Source: Curtobacterium sp. UCD-KPL2560
GTDB lineage: Bacteria > Actinomycetota > Actinomycetes > Actinomycetales > Microbacteriaceae
Assembly (NCBI RefSeq): GCF_001705035.1
Contig: NZ_MCIG01000001.1
Span: 76,616-140,615, forward strand
Direction of reading: 5' to 3'
DNA: 64,000 nucleotides
The position numbers were made by a program, and so were the translations under genes. The notes under the pieces were generated by a model, which saw only the letters and a list, made by a program, of their open reading frames with translations, was not told the origin of the DNA and made no database searches. Below, in pieces: positions 10,179 through 16,837 of this stretch (the stretch's first letter is position 1; each line of letters starts with the position of its first letter).

Positions 10179-10615
10179 GTCTGCCGGGTCGAGTTCGGGG
10201 ATCAGCCGATCGAACCAGATGCGTTCGTCGTGGTTGTAGGAGAACGCGGCGGAGCCGTCGGCGCGAACCAGGTCGAGCGTCGCCGAGAACCACGTCCCGC
10301 GGTCCAGCGCGCCATGACCTCGCGGAGCTCCTCCCAGAGGTCGGCGAGCGGGCTCGGGACTTCTATCGGCTCGAGCACCCGACGGGCATCCGCGGCGATG
10401 GTGGCTTCGATTTGCTGCTGCTCCGTCGACACTGTCCTCGTCCTCGCCCTCGTCATCGTCCTCATCTGGCGGCCCCCAGAATCAGGGCCGGTCGCATGGC
10501 TGCCCTGGACGGCCTCGCGCTGCGCGTTCCCGTCCCCGACCAGCGCCCGCAACCACGTCGGAACGCACTCAGGACTTCGCGGCTACCCCTCGAGCTCATC
10601 GATCCACTGGTCAGT
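10179..10615 (-). pseudogene. Decayed YezG-like immunity modules (stop codon, internal deletion and frameshift)
   Basis: Reading the minus strand from 10615, a module tail DQWIDELEG is interrupted by a TAG and resumes PRSPECVPTWLRALVG, matching DELRRHPRSPEYVPAWLRALVG of the intact copy. A second module follows (QIEATIAADARRVLEP) but lacks roughly 35-40 residues of the beta-rich part before DLWEELREVM. It then loses one base after the ATG of that motif: eight bases stand where the intact copy has nine, at about 10307-10317. Translation in the shifted frame recovers RGTWFSATLDL and runs into the open frame at 9147-10178. At least two extra modules were therefore once fused in tandem ahead of the surviving copy. 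Confidence 0.75.
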
Positions 10616-10716
10616 GGTGGGTCGCCTCGGCTCGTTGCGCGGTGGACAATCGTCGGGAAACGGGCACGTGGTTCACGGCACGGCGGGCCGTTCCGTGGCG
10701 GAAGCTGCACCAGGGG

Positions 10717-10722
10717 TAGCCT
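10717..10722 (+). promoter_or_regulatory. -10 box (TAGCCT) of the orphan plus-strand gene
   Basis: TAGCCT, seven bases, then GTG at 10730: the leaderless spacing also seen before the prenyltransferase and hisE. It decides the start of the gene at 10730. Confidence 0.45.
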
Positions 10723-10729
10723 CTGCCCC

Positions 10730-11206
10730 GTGGACCTCACTCCCTCGCACGCCTTCCTGCAGGCCGTCGCGGTCCTCCACCGGCGCGGATGGGAATCCGT
10801 GCGCGTGTTCACCGAGCTGTACGAGATCGGCGACTGGCGCTGCTGGCTCCATGCTTCGGGATGGCGATCAGGAAGACGACCGTTCCGACTCGGCCTGTAC
10901 ATCGGCGCCGACGACTGGGAGATGCCGTTCCCCCACGATCCGTCGGCCTCGATGACGCCAGACGAGATCGCCGACGCCCTCGAACTCGACCTCGACGCGC
11001 GCGGGCGTGAGCCGGATCCAGAGTACGGCCCCTGGTACGCCGACCTCATCCGACAGCGCTCGCCGAACCTGTTGCCCCTGTGGCGAGGCGGCGGCGTCCG
11101 TCCGGACGTCGTTCCGAGTGCGATGAGCGCGGACGGCGAGATCGTCGTGCTCGACCTCCCGCCGGAACCGCCAGAACCAGCCCGTTCGACCGGTACGCGT
11201 TCCTGA
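10730..11206 (+). CDS. Hypothetical protein inside the immunity region (opposite strand)
   Basis: A 158-residue acidic soluble protein I do not recognise. It starts VDLTPSHAFLQAVAVLHRRG, contains YEIGDWRCWLHASG and LGLYIGADDWEMPFP, and has a Pro-rich tail. It is the only plus-strand gene between 9.1 and 16.6 kb, lying between the decayed immunity modules and the SseB/YezG fusion. The GTG start has a TAGCCT box at exactly 7 nt and no Shine-Dalgarno, so it is probably leaderless. In polymorphic-toxin loci, isolated small acidic genes are often orphan immunity genes, so that is a reasonable guess without direct evidence. Confidence 0.65.
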   Translation: MDLTPSHAFLQAVAVLHRRGWESVRVFTELYEIGDWRCWLHASGWRSGRRPFRLGLYIGADDWEMPFPHDPSASMTPDEIADALELDLDARGREPDPEYGPWYADLIRQRSPNLLPLWRGGGVRPDVVPSAMSADGEIVVLDLPPEPPEPARSTGTRS

Positions 11207-11239
11207 GCAGACGACCGTCGGCAGGACCGCATCCCTGGG

Positions 11240-12112
11240 TCAGCGCGCCCACTCCGGGACGTACCGTTCCGCGCGCCCCTGCGCGATGAACTCCGACCGC
11301 CAGGCTTCGAGGCCCGGCGCTGGTTCGGCGTCCGTCCGAGCAACGCGCGGATCGGGCGCGCCGAAGTCGAGCCGGTCGTCGTAGACGAACGAGTACGAGA
11401 ACGACCCCGCTGAGGTCAGGTGCAGTTCGGCACCGATCCACGTCCCCTTGTCCGGGACGGCTGCGGCCTGCCGGAGTGCACGGAACTCATCGACCATCGG
11501 GTCTGGGACCGGCACCGCGACGGCCTGGCCGCCGGACTCGACGCGACCCCGCGTGGTGTGCTCGCTCCCGCAGAACGCCACGAAGAAGTCGGCCGTCTCG
11601 AACGCAGGCCCCTGCATCAGCCACCGGTGAGCGTTCCCCGCGAGGGTCGTCTGTACTTGCTGCGCGGCGACCAAGGACCCCCCCGGCGCGGGCTCGGGCG
11701 CCGCAGGCCGCTGATCCGCAGCGCCCGTCGCCGGCGCGAGCAGCTCCGCAGGGATCTGCGGGCGCAGGTGTGCGACCAGGCCGATCGGCAGGTGGAGTTC
11801 CTGCGGCCCGGGGTTGACGAGCACGCCGTGGTCCGGATCGGCCAACTCGATGACCCGCGCTCCGTTCAACACGACGACCTGGTTTGCCGTCGGCAGGTCC
11901 ACCTGCAAGCTGTGCTGCTCCCCGGTGAAGACCACGAGTGCCGGTCCGTCATCGAAACGCTTCGCGATCGGGAACGCCGTGTCACCGTCGATGTTCATCG
12001 GCACGAGGAGCGGGCTGCTCATGAAGTGGTTCACGAACGCACCGAGCGACGACGGGTCCACGAGTGCCTGCTCGAGCTGGGCGTCGAGCTCCGGGTTCTC
12101 CATGCCGCTCAC
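11240..12112 (-). CDS. SseB-like N-terminal domain fused to a YezG-like domain
   Basis: A 290-residue soluble protein. Residues about 5-115 resemble the SseB N-terminal domain: NPELDAQLEQALVDPSSLGA, FMSSPLLVPM, LVVFTGEQHS. Residues about 150-290 look like a diverged YezG/DUF600 immunity domain: VDEFRALRQAAAVPDKGTWI, GSFSYSFVYDDRLDF, and the terminal RYVPEWAR, which echoes the YVPxWLR signature of the neighbouring immunity protein. The GTG start overlaps the immunity gene stop by 4 bases, so it is coupled to it within the toxin operon. A second or modified immunity factor is the likely role. An ATG three codons in is an alternative start. Confidence 0.68.
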   Translation of the reverse strand: MSGMENPELDAQLEQALVDPSSLGAFVNHFMSSPLLVPMNIDGDTAFPIAKRFDDGPALVVFTGEQHSLQVDLPTANQVVVLNGARVIELADPDHGVLVNPGPQELHLPIGLVAHLRPQIPAELLAPATGAADQRPAAPEPAPGGSLVAAQQVQTTLAGNAHRWLMQGPAFETADFFVAFCGSEHTTRGRVESGGQAVAVPVPDPMVDEFRALRQAAAVPDKGTWIGAELHLTSAGSFSYSFVYDDRLDFGAPDPRVARTDAEPAPGLEAWRSEFIAQGRAERYVPEWAR

Positions 12113-12957
12113 TGCTCGAACCGCCGTGCGAGCTGCCAGTCCACCAGATCCGTGATCGCATCCGTCACGTCGTCCTCAGCCCCCTCAGGACCGTTCGACG
12201 AACCCAACTCCGCCGCGAGCGCAGCACACGCCGACTCGTCTTCGACGAACCGGGTGAGCAGGGCGTTCGTCGCCGTCTCGGCAACCTGCTCCAACGCACG
12301 GTCGTCCGCCTCCCGTCGCAGCAACTCCGTCGCCGGGGTCTCCGCACGCAGTGCCCGCACGATCTCCTCGGACACGGCATCGAACACCGCCGACCACCGC
12401 GCCGACGACGCCAACTCGGCGCGCAACGGCGGCCACGTCGGCGCCGCAGCGATCGCCCGCTCGACGGCAGCATGGTCCCCGGATGCTCGCTCCGCGTCCT
12501 CGCTGCCGACCAGCTCTCGCAACCACGTCGGCACGTACTGAGGCGACCGAGGGTGCCGCTGCAACTCGTCCGCCCAGGACTCGTCGAGGGGCATGGTCAA
12601 GTCCATTTCCGCCGGGTCCAGGTCCGGAACCATCTGGTCGAAGAAGACCCGGTCCTGCCAGTTGTAGGACACTTCGGCCTCCACAGGCTCCCGCATCAGG
12701 TTGATCTTCATCGAGAACCACGTCCCGCGTTCCTGGCTCGCACAGGAGTCGTGGAAGGCCCACCACTTCCGTGTGAATGCGAGCGCGGGCCAGAGCACCC
12801 CGGTCGATCCGTCTGGACGAACGAACTTGCCGACGACGGAGGCTTCAGGGCCGACGAAGGCACCCTCGAACTGCGCGGAGACCCAGTCCTCCTGGGCCAG
12901 AAGGTTCCGGGTTGCTTCCACCAGGGTGGCTTCGTCGTCCGGTGTTCCTGTGCTCAC
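12109..12957 (-). CDS. YezG-like immunity protein of the nuclease toxin
   Basis: A 282-residue cytosolic protein directly downstream of the toxin (18-nt gap), the standard place for the cognate immunity gene. The N-terminal half (to about residue 145) resembles YezG/DUF600 immunity proteins: EDWVSAQFEGAFVG, RKWWAFHDSC, RGTWFSMKINL, VSYNWQDRVFFDQMVPDLDP, then DELQRHPRSPQYVPTWLREL. The C-terminal half is an extra helical domain of unknown family (ARWSAVFDAVSEEIVRALR, ending DLVDWQLARRFEQ), nearly identical in the copy at 9147. The N-terminal coding part looks less GC-rich than its surroundings, like the toxin tip. GTG start. Toxin blocking is inferred from position and family. Confidence 0.75.
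   Translation of the reverse strand: MSTGTPDDEATLVEATRNLLAQEDWVSAQFEGAFVGPEASVVGKFVRPDGSTGVLWPALAFTRKWWAFHDSCASQERGTWFSMKINLMREPVEAEVSYNWQDRVFFDQMVPDLDPAEMDLTMPLDESWADELQRHPRSPQYVPTWLRELVGSEDAERASGDHAAVERAIAAAPTWPPLRAELASSARWSAVFDAVSEEIVRALRAETPATELLRREADDRALEQVAETATNALLTRFVEDESACAALAAELGSSNGPEGAEDDVTDAITDLVDWQLARRFEQ
12112..12602. repeat. Direct repeat copy 2 (immunity C-terminal domain)
   Basis: Partner of the repeat at 9150-9640, same orientation, about 3 kb apart. Recombination between the copies would delete the SseB/YezG fusion, the orphan plus-strand gene and the decayed modules. Confidence 0.8.
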
Positions 12958-12975
12958 GTCACTCCTGGTCGTTGA

Positions 12976-15459
12976 TCACGGTGTCGGGATGTTGCTGAAC
13001 GGTCGGACACGGAGCGGTCCGTCTCCGACCTGCCACCTCACATCGTACAAATCGGGTCGAAGGTTCTTGCCCGCATACTCCAAGTTGACCTCGACTCTGA
13101 CGGACTTCCCTGAATCGATCGCCGCCGCCCACTGGTTCTCGAGTGCCTTGTACGAGCCGAGGTTGACCTTGCTCCACTGCGCGGTGAGGTTGATGCCTTC
13201 ACCGGGACCACCGAACAGGGTGGCGAAGATGTGACCGCCGTGGTCGACGTCGAGGCGGTCATCGCCACCTGCGGTCTTCTGCTGACCGCCGTGCCGGTTC
13301 CGGTCCTCGAGCTGCTTGACCACCTGGTCGAGGTGGCCCTCGGCGTGGACGACCCGCGCGTGCTCGTCGGTCTCGTAGACCCACTTGCCGCCGTCGATCT
13401 CGTAGCGCGTGTTCGGCTCAATCGCCTTGTGGTAGAGGTCGGTGTTCCAGCCACCCTTGGCACCCGAGTCGAACTGCAGCACCGTCCGCTCGACCCCGTC
13501 CTTCCCGACGTGGGTCGTCGGCGACGGGTCGTGGGCGCCGGTCCCGTCCGCGGACTGCGGAGGCTGCGACTCGTCGTGCGCCGACGACGGCGCATCGTCG
13601 CGCCCGGTGACCGGAGACTCATCACGAGCGCCCGCAGGACTGTCGTGCTGCCCAGCCGTCGGAGCGTCACCGCGATCCGCCGCCGGAGCGTCGCCGTGCC
13701 CGGCGGTGGGGGCGTCACCACGTTCACCGGTCGGAGCGTCACCCCGCTCAGCCGCCGGAGCGTCACCACGACCAGCAGCCGGAGCATCATCCCGCGCGAC
13801 CGACGGCGCATCGCCCCGCTCAGCCGCCGGAACGTCACCACGACCAGCAGCCGGAGCATCATCCCGCGCGACCGACGGCGCATCGCCCCGCCCCGCGGTC
13901 GGGCTCTCGCCGCGCGGCGCCTCGACGTGCGGAGCCGGAGCGGGATCCGCATGCGTCGTCGGCACGTCGACCTTGCCGGCATCGCTCGCCAGGTCGACGC
14001 TCGTCGTCGGCAGGTCGCCCTCGCGCGCGATCTTCGCGACGTCACCCGCGTCGACGCCCTTCCCGAGGTTCGCCAGGTCCCCGACGGTGACGCCCTTCGC
14101 CGCGTTCACGAACTCGTCAGCACCACGGGCAGCCCGCGCCGCGTCGTCCGCGAACCCACCGGCGCGCGCGACGTCACCCGCGGCGTCGGCAGCCGCAGCG
14201 GTCGCGTGGGCGCCCGCACTGGCCTCGCCGGCCCCCGGGATGAACATCGTGCCGATGTTGAACGCGCTCGCACCGAAGGTGCCGCCGGGGTCGTCGACCC
14301 ACGACTGCGCCGGGTTGTAGCCGTCCCACGAGGAGGCTTCCCACCACTGCTCGGGCAGCTTCAGCCCGACGAGTCCGCCGACGGTGTCCGCCAGGGCGGT
14401 CGTGTCGTCGTGGCCCCAGTCGGACAGGAACTGCTGGGTGTCCTTCGGCAGGAAGTCACCGATCGGGGTGTTGCCGAGGGTGTTCACGACCGTGCCCACC
14501 GGGGACAGCGCCGAGGCGAGGTGGCCCAGCCCGAGCCACGAGCCCCCGTAGGTCTGTCCGGCGCGGTCCCAGGCGTCGTCGACCATGTCCTTCCGCCCGA
14601 CGACCGCACCGACGATCGCCTCGGAGAACCACGGGACCCCGGTGCCGTCCCAGCCGAGGAGCAGCGAACTGAGCCCCTTCGCCATCCCGCCAAGGCCGTC
14701 GACGACGACGCCCTTGACGAGGTGCGCCGGGAAGCCCGCGGCCTTCTCACCGCAGGACTCCTTGCGGTCCCCGGTCGAGCCCCAGGGCGTGTCGATGTCC
14801 TGCTCGCCCGCCCACGGCATCGACGCCTCGGCCTCGGCCATGATCTGCTGCGGCGACTTCTGGCCGGTCCCGGGCAGCGGTGCGAGGCAGGCGGCGCCGA
14901 GGATCGCGTTCGCGCACTGCTGCTGCGCGGCGAGCCACTCCTCGGCCAGGTCGGCGCCGCGTCGGATCAGCCGGTTGTTCTCGTCGACCATGTCGGGGTC
15001 CTTGTCCCAGGACGTGATCTCGACCTTGGTCCCCGTGAGCAGGCTGACGCCCATGGTGCTGACCGCCTGGGAGGCGATCACGTAACCGTCCTCGGAGTCC
15101 TGCCACCGCGGCTGGAAGTTCTTCGCGCGGTGGACGAAGTCCTCGGCCTCGGTCTTGAGGGCGTCGAGCTTCGTCTTGATCTGCGCGAGGGTCTCGGCGT
15201 AGGTGGTGAGCGCCGTGGCCACCGAGGACAGTCCGTCCCCCAGCGCGGTGGTGGCGGTGCCGACGGGCGTCATCACGGAGTACAGGTGCTCGGCACCGTC
15301 GGACTGGTACGAGCCGGAGATCGCCTGCCAGGCGCGGACGGTGTCACCGCCGCCCGTGCTCACGGTCGAGGCGAGGGTCGCGAGCGTCGAGGCCCCGGAG
15401 GACACCGCAGCGGCGTCGATCTTCGCGCCCGGCAACGCGTCCGGGTCGATGAGGCTCAC
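12976..15459 (-). CDS. Type VII-secreted polymorphic toxin with C-terminal DNA/RNA non-specific nuclease
   Basis: An 827-residue protein. Residues 1-130 are helical and WXG/LXG-like (VRAWQAISGSYQSDGAEHLY). The middle (to about 510) carries pretoxin-like Ala/Gly-rich helices and AFNIGTMFIPGAGEASAGA. Residues about 513-633 are some 15 octad repeats of the RGDAPxAx type. The last 110 residues match the Endonuclea_NS_2 fold used by B. subtilis YeeF, with VDHGGHIFATLFGGPGEGIN and YKALENQWAAAI; the His in HGGH is the likely catalytic base. There is no signal peptide, consistent with export by the divergent EccC/EccD system. The GTG start overlaps the DUF6507 stop by 4 bases. The nuclease end looks lower in GC than the rest, as in exchangeable toxin tips. 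Confidence 0.85.
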   Translation of the reverse strand: MSLIDPDALPGAKIDAAAVSSGASTLATLASTVSTGGGDTVRAWQAISGSYQSDGAEHLYSVMTPVGTATTALGDGLSSVATALTTYAETLAQIKTKLDALKTEAEDFVHRAKNFQPRWQDSEDGYVIASQAVSTMGVSLLTGTKVEITSWDKDPDMVDENNRLIRRGADLAEEWLAAQQQCANAILGAACLAPLPGTGQKSPQQIMAEAEASMPWAGEQDIDTPWGSTGDRKESCGEKAAGFPAHLVKGVVVDGLGGMAKGLSSLLLGWDGTGVPWFSEAIVGAVVGRKDMVDDAWDRAGQTYGGSWLGLGHLASALSPVGTVVNTLGNTPIGDFLPKDTQQFLSDWGHDDTTALADTVGGLVGLKLPEQWWEASSWDGYNPAQSWVDDPGGTFGASAFNIGTMFIPGAGEASAGAHATAAAADAAGDVARAGGFADDAARAARGADEFVNAAKGVTVGDLANLGKGVDAGDVAKIAREGDLPTTSVDLASDAGKVDVPTTHADPAPAPHVEAPRGESPTAGRGDAPSVARDDAPAAGRGDVPAAERGDAPSVARDDAPAAGRGDAPAAERGDAPTGERGDAPTAGHGDAPAADRGDAPTAGQHDSPAGARDESPVTGRDDAPSSAHDESQPPQSADGTGAHDPSPTTHVGKDGVERTVLQFDSGAKGGWNTDLYHKAIEPNTRYEIDGGKWVYETDEHARVVHAEGHLDQVVKQLEDRNRHGGQQKTAGGDDRLDVDHGGHIFATLFGGPGEGINLTAQWSKVNLGSYKALENQWAAAIDSGKSVRVEVNLEYAGKNLRPDLYDVRWQVGDGPLRVRPFSNIPTP
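13570..13910. repeat. Octad (24-bp) repeat array in the toxin, including a 72-bp duplication
   Basis: About 15 consecutive eight-residue units with consensus (R/H)(G/D)DAPxAx. A block of three units (72 nt) is repeated almost exactly from 13744 and again from 13816. The array forms a flexible Pro/Ala/charged linker between the transport part and the nuclease, and could expand or contract by slippage. Confidence 0.85.
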
Positions 15460-15800
15460 TGCGCGACCCCGAGGATCGAGAGGTCACCGTTCGCCGCCGC
15501 ACGGCCCGCGTTCGTCTCCATCGTGGCGGCGATGTCCTCGTCGCCGTGGACGACCGCGTTCGTCGCCGCGACGGCACCGTCGATCGCCGCCGGCACGTGG
15601 CGCGTGATCGTCGTGACGTTCCCCGACATCGCGTCGAAGAACTTCGACAGCGCGCCGTTGATCAGCTCGGACTGGGCGCCCGTCGCGACGGTCTGCACGG
15701 TGCCGTCGATCTTGCCGAGCGCGTCCATCACGGGCTGGCTCTTGGACGCGACGTCCGTCAGGACGCTCTTCACCCCTGCGGGGTCGACTCTGTACGTCAT
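15456..15800 (-). CDS. DUF6507-family protein (type VII secretion associated)
   Basis: A 114-residue helical protein that resembles DUF6507, small actinobacterial proteins found beside WXG100 genes. It opens MTYRVDPAGVKSVLTDVASK and has the spaced helices LINGALSKFFDAMSGNV and AVAATNAVVHGDEDIAATME. Position and size suggest a secretion partner or targeting subunit for the toxin: its stop overlaps the toxin start by 4 bases. The ATG has a good ribosome site (GAGAGGTGA, about 5 nt). No WXG motif, signal peptide or membrane segment. The family is recalled from sequence pattern; function unproven. Confidence 0.75.
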   Translation of the reverse strand: MTYRVDPAGVKSVLTDVASKSQPVMDALGKIDGTVQTVATGAQSELINGALSKFFDAMSGNVTTITRHVPAAIDGAVAATNAVVHGDEDIAATMETNAGRAAANGDLSILGVAQ

Positions 15801-15815
15801 GGCTCACCTCTCACG

Positions 15816-15950
15816 CCGTCGGCCAGGACGGCCGAAGGACGTGGACTCGCCGTCGGCCAGGACGGCCGAAGGACGTGGATTCGCCCTCGGCCAGGACGGC
15901 CGAAGGACGTGGACTCGCCCTCGGCCGGGATGCCGAGGGATGCGGAATCG
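15816..15950. repeat. 34-bp tandem repeat, 4 copies, within the toxin operon
   Basis: Units begin at 15816, 15850, 15884 and 15918. The first three differ at only one or two bases and the fourth is diverged. Each holds the short inverted repeat CGGCC-N5-GGCCG, so a transcript would form a row of small hairpins. The array fills almost all of the 155-nt gap between the ESAT-6-like gene and the DUF6507 gene. Confidence 0.88.
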
Positions 15951-15955
15951 GGTCG

Positions 15956-16270
15956 TCAGCCGATGCTGTCGACGGCGCTCTTGGCCTTCTGGACGGTCTG
16001 CTGCGCGGTCTGGTCGGTGGACTGCAGCGAGGTGCGGAGGGTCGAGATGATGCCCCGGACCTCGGTCGCCGCGTTCTTCCAGCGGAGTTCCTTCGACTGG
16101 TACTCGTCGGACACGCCGTCGGCCTGGTAGTCGCTCATCGCGGCGCGCACGTCGGCGTCGCGCTGGTCGATCAGCGCCTCGAGCTGCGCGGCGAGCCGGT
16201 TGAAGTTGTCCTGGGCGCTCTGCGACGCGGCGACGTCGTAGTCGCGGCGGTCTGCCTGGTTCCCTGCCAT
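15956..16270 (-). CDS. ESAT-6-like small secreted protein
   Basis: A 104-residue helical-hairpin protein of the ESAT-6/WXG100 superfamily, similar to those labelled pore-forming ESAT-6 family in Streptomyces. Two long amphipathic helices are visible (QDNFNRLAAQLEALIDQRDADV and TEVRGIISTLRTSLQSTDQT), with an acidic turn YQADGVSDEYQ in place of a classical WXG. It lies 16 nt after the WXG100-like gene, as for secreted Esx pairs that dimerise and leave through the EccC ATPase. The following 34-bp repeats separate it from the toxin module. Secretion is inferred from family and context. Confidence 0.8.
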   Translation of the reverse strand: MAGNQADRRDYDVAASQSAQDNFNRLAAQLEALIDQRDADVRAAMSDYQADGVSDEYQSKELRWKNAATEVRGIISTLRTSLQSTDQTAQQTVQKAKSAVDSIG

Positions 16271-16286
16271 GGTCGTCCCCCTCGTC

Positions 16287-16622
16287 TCAGTGACCGGCGC
16301 CGAAGCGCGCTGCGTCGAAGTTCACGGTGCCGGCCGCCTGCGTGGCGTCGTCCGCCATCTGCTGGTCGCCCTGGCCGAACGCGGTGTCCATCCCGCCGAT
16401 GCCGCTGAGGACCGCGGCGAGTGCCGCGTTCAGCTCGTTGGCGACCTGGTCGGACTGTGCCTTGAAGCGGTCGAACGCCGCACGGCCCGCACCGTTGAAC
16501 TTGCCCTGGAGGGGTTCGGCCGCGGCGAGCAGTGCCTTGACCTGCGCGCCGAGGTCCTGCGAGGCGCTCCCCGTCCTCTTGCCGAGCTGACCGAGTGTGT
16601 CGGCCCCCATCGCGAACTTCAC
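16287..16622 (-). CDS. WXG100-family (Esx) protein
   Basis: A 111-residue helix-turn-helix Esx protein, first gene of the toxin operon. The turn reads F-N-G (residues 42-44, KFNGAGRAAFDRF), with Phe where WXG proteins have Trp; the rest of the pattern, G-(x)-A-x-x-x-F, is kept. Helices GSASQDLGAQVKALLAAAE and QVANELNAALAAVL flank it. The GTG at 16622 has an excellent ribosome site (GAGGGGAAG, 7 nt). A longer upstream frame exists but would add unconserved residues. Expected to pair with the next gene product and be exported by EccC/EccD, encoded divergently. A candidate promoter lies at 16668-16696. Confidence 0.83.
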   Translation of the reverse strand: MKFAMGADTLGQLGKRTGSASQDLGAQVKALLAAAEPLQGKFNGAGRAAFDRFKAQSDQVANELNAALAAVLSGIGGMDTAFGQGDQQMADDATQAAGTVNFDAARFGAGH

Positions 16623-16667
16623 GTCGTCTTCCCCTCGATCGGTCGTGCGTCCCTGGTTCAGCGAGCA

Positions 16668-16696
16668 ATTGTCGTCGATCCCCACCCCCCGTGCAA
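16668..16696 (-). promoter_or_regulatory. Candidate promoter of the Esx-toxin operon
   Basis: On the minus strand: TTGCAC, a 17-nt spacer, then GACAAT, about 45 nt before the GTG of the WXG100 gene. The -35 is good and the -10 only fair. Confidence 0.4.
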
Positions 16697-16706
16697 GGGA
16701 CACGCG

Positions 16707-16728
16707 CTGAACCTGGACGATGGTTCAG
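16707..16728. promoter_or_regulatory. Operator-like inverted repeat CTGAACC-N8-GGTTCAG
   Basis: A perfect 7-bp inverted repeat with an 8-nt spacer in the divergent region between the toxin operon and the secretion operon. A third half-site GGTTCAG lies at 16655-16661, just downstream of the minus-strand -10. Its placement suits binding by a dimeric regulator controlling one or both operons. Confidence 0.4.
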
Positions 16729-16761
16729 GGCGTCCGCGGTCCGGCCGGACCGCGGACGCCC
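16728..16761. promoter_or_regulatory. 34-nt perfect palindrome in the divergent secretion promoter
   Basis: GGGCGTCCGCGGTCCGG is followed immediately by its exact reverse complement, giving 17-bp arms with no spacer. It lies between the two divergent operons, about 75 nt before the first plus-strand gene. It may be a regulator site, or a hairpin acting as a transcription boundary. A TAACGT box (16793-16798) downstream may be the plus-strand -10. Confidence 0.5.
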
Positions 16762-16837
16762 TCGGGGCCGGCCCTGCGCGCGGCCGGACTGCTAACGTCG
16801 GACGCCTGCAACCACGCGGATCCACGGGGAGGAACCG

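Noticed and set aside
10202..10552. A 116-codon minus-strand frame starting at an internal Met
   Set aside because: It is only the front part of a frameshifted immunity module; after the one-base deletion its residues are out of frame, so it is reported as part of the pseudogene.
10650..10690. Plus-strand ETGTWFTARR, resembling the RGTWFSA motif of the immunity proteins
   Set aside because: Only a few residues on the opposite strand with no flanking homology; probably coincidence or an untraceable relic.
10462..11343. A minus-strand frame of 293 codons opposite the orphan gene
   Set aside because: Ser/Arg/Gly-rich shadow with no conserved segments; the plus-strand gene has the better start and protein-like pattern.
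13570..13910. RGD tripeptides in the toxin linker as host-cell adhesion motifs
   Set aside because: They arise from the octad repeat consensus in a low-complexity linker; nothing suggests integrin binding in this organism.
15816..15950. The 34-bp repeats as a CRISPR array
   Set aside because: Units are directly adjacent with no unique spacers, and no cas genes are present.
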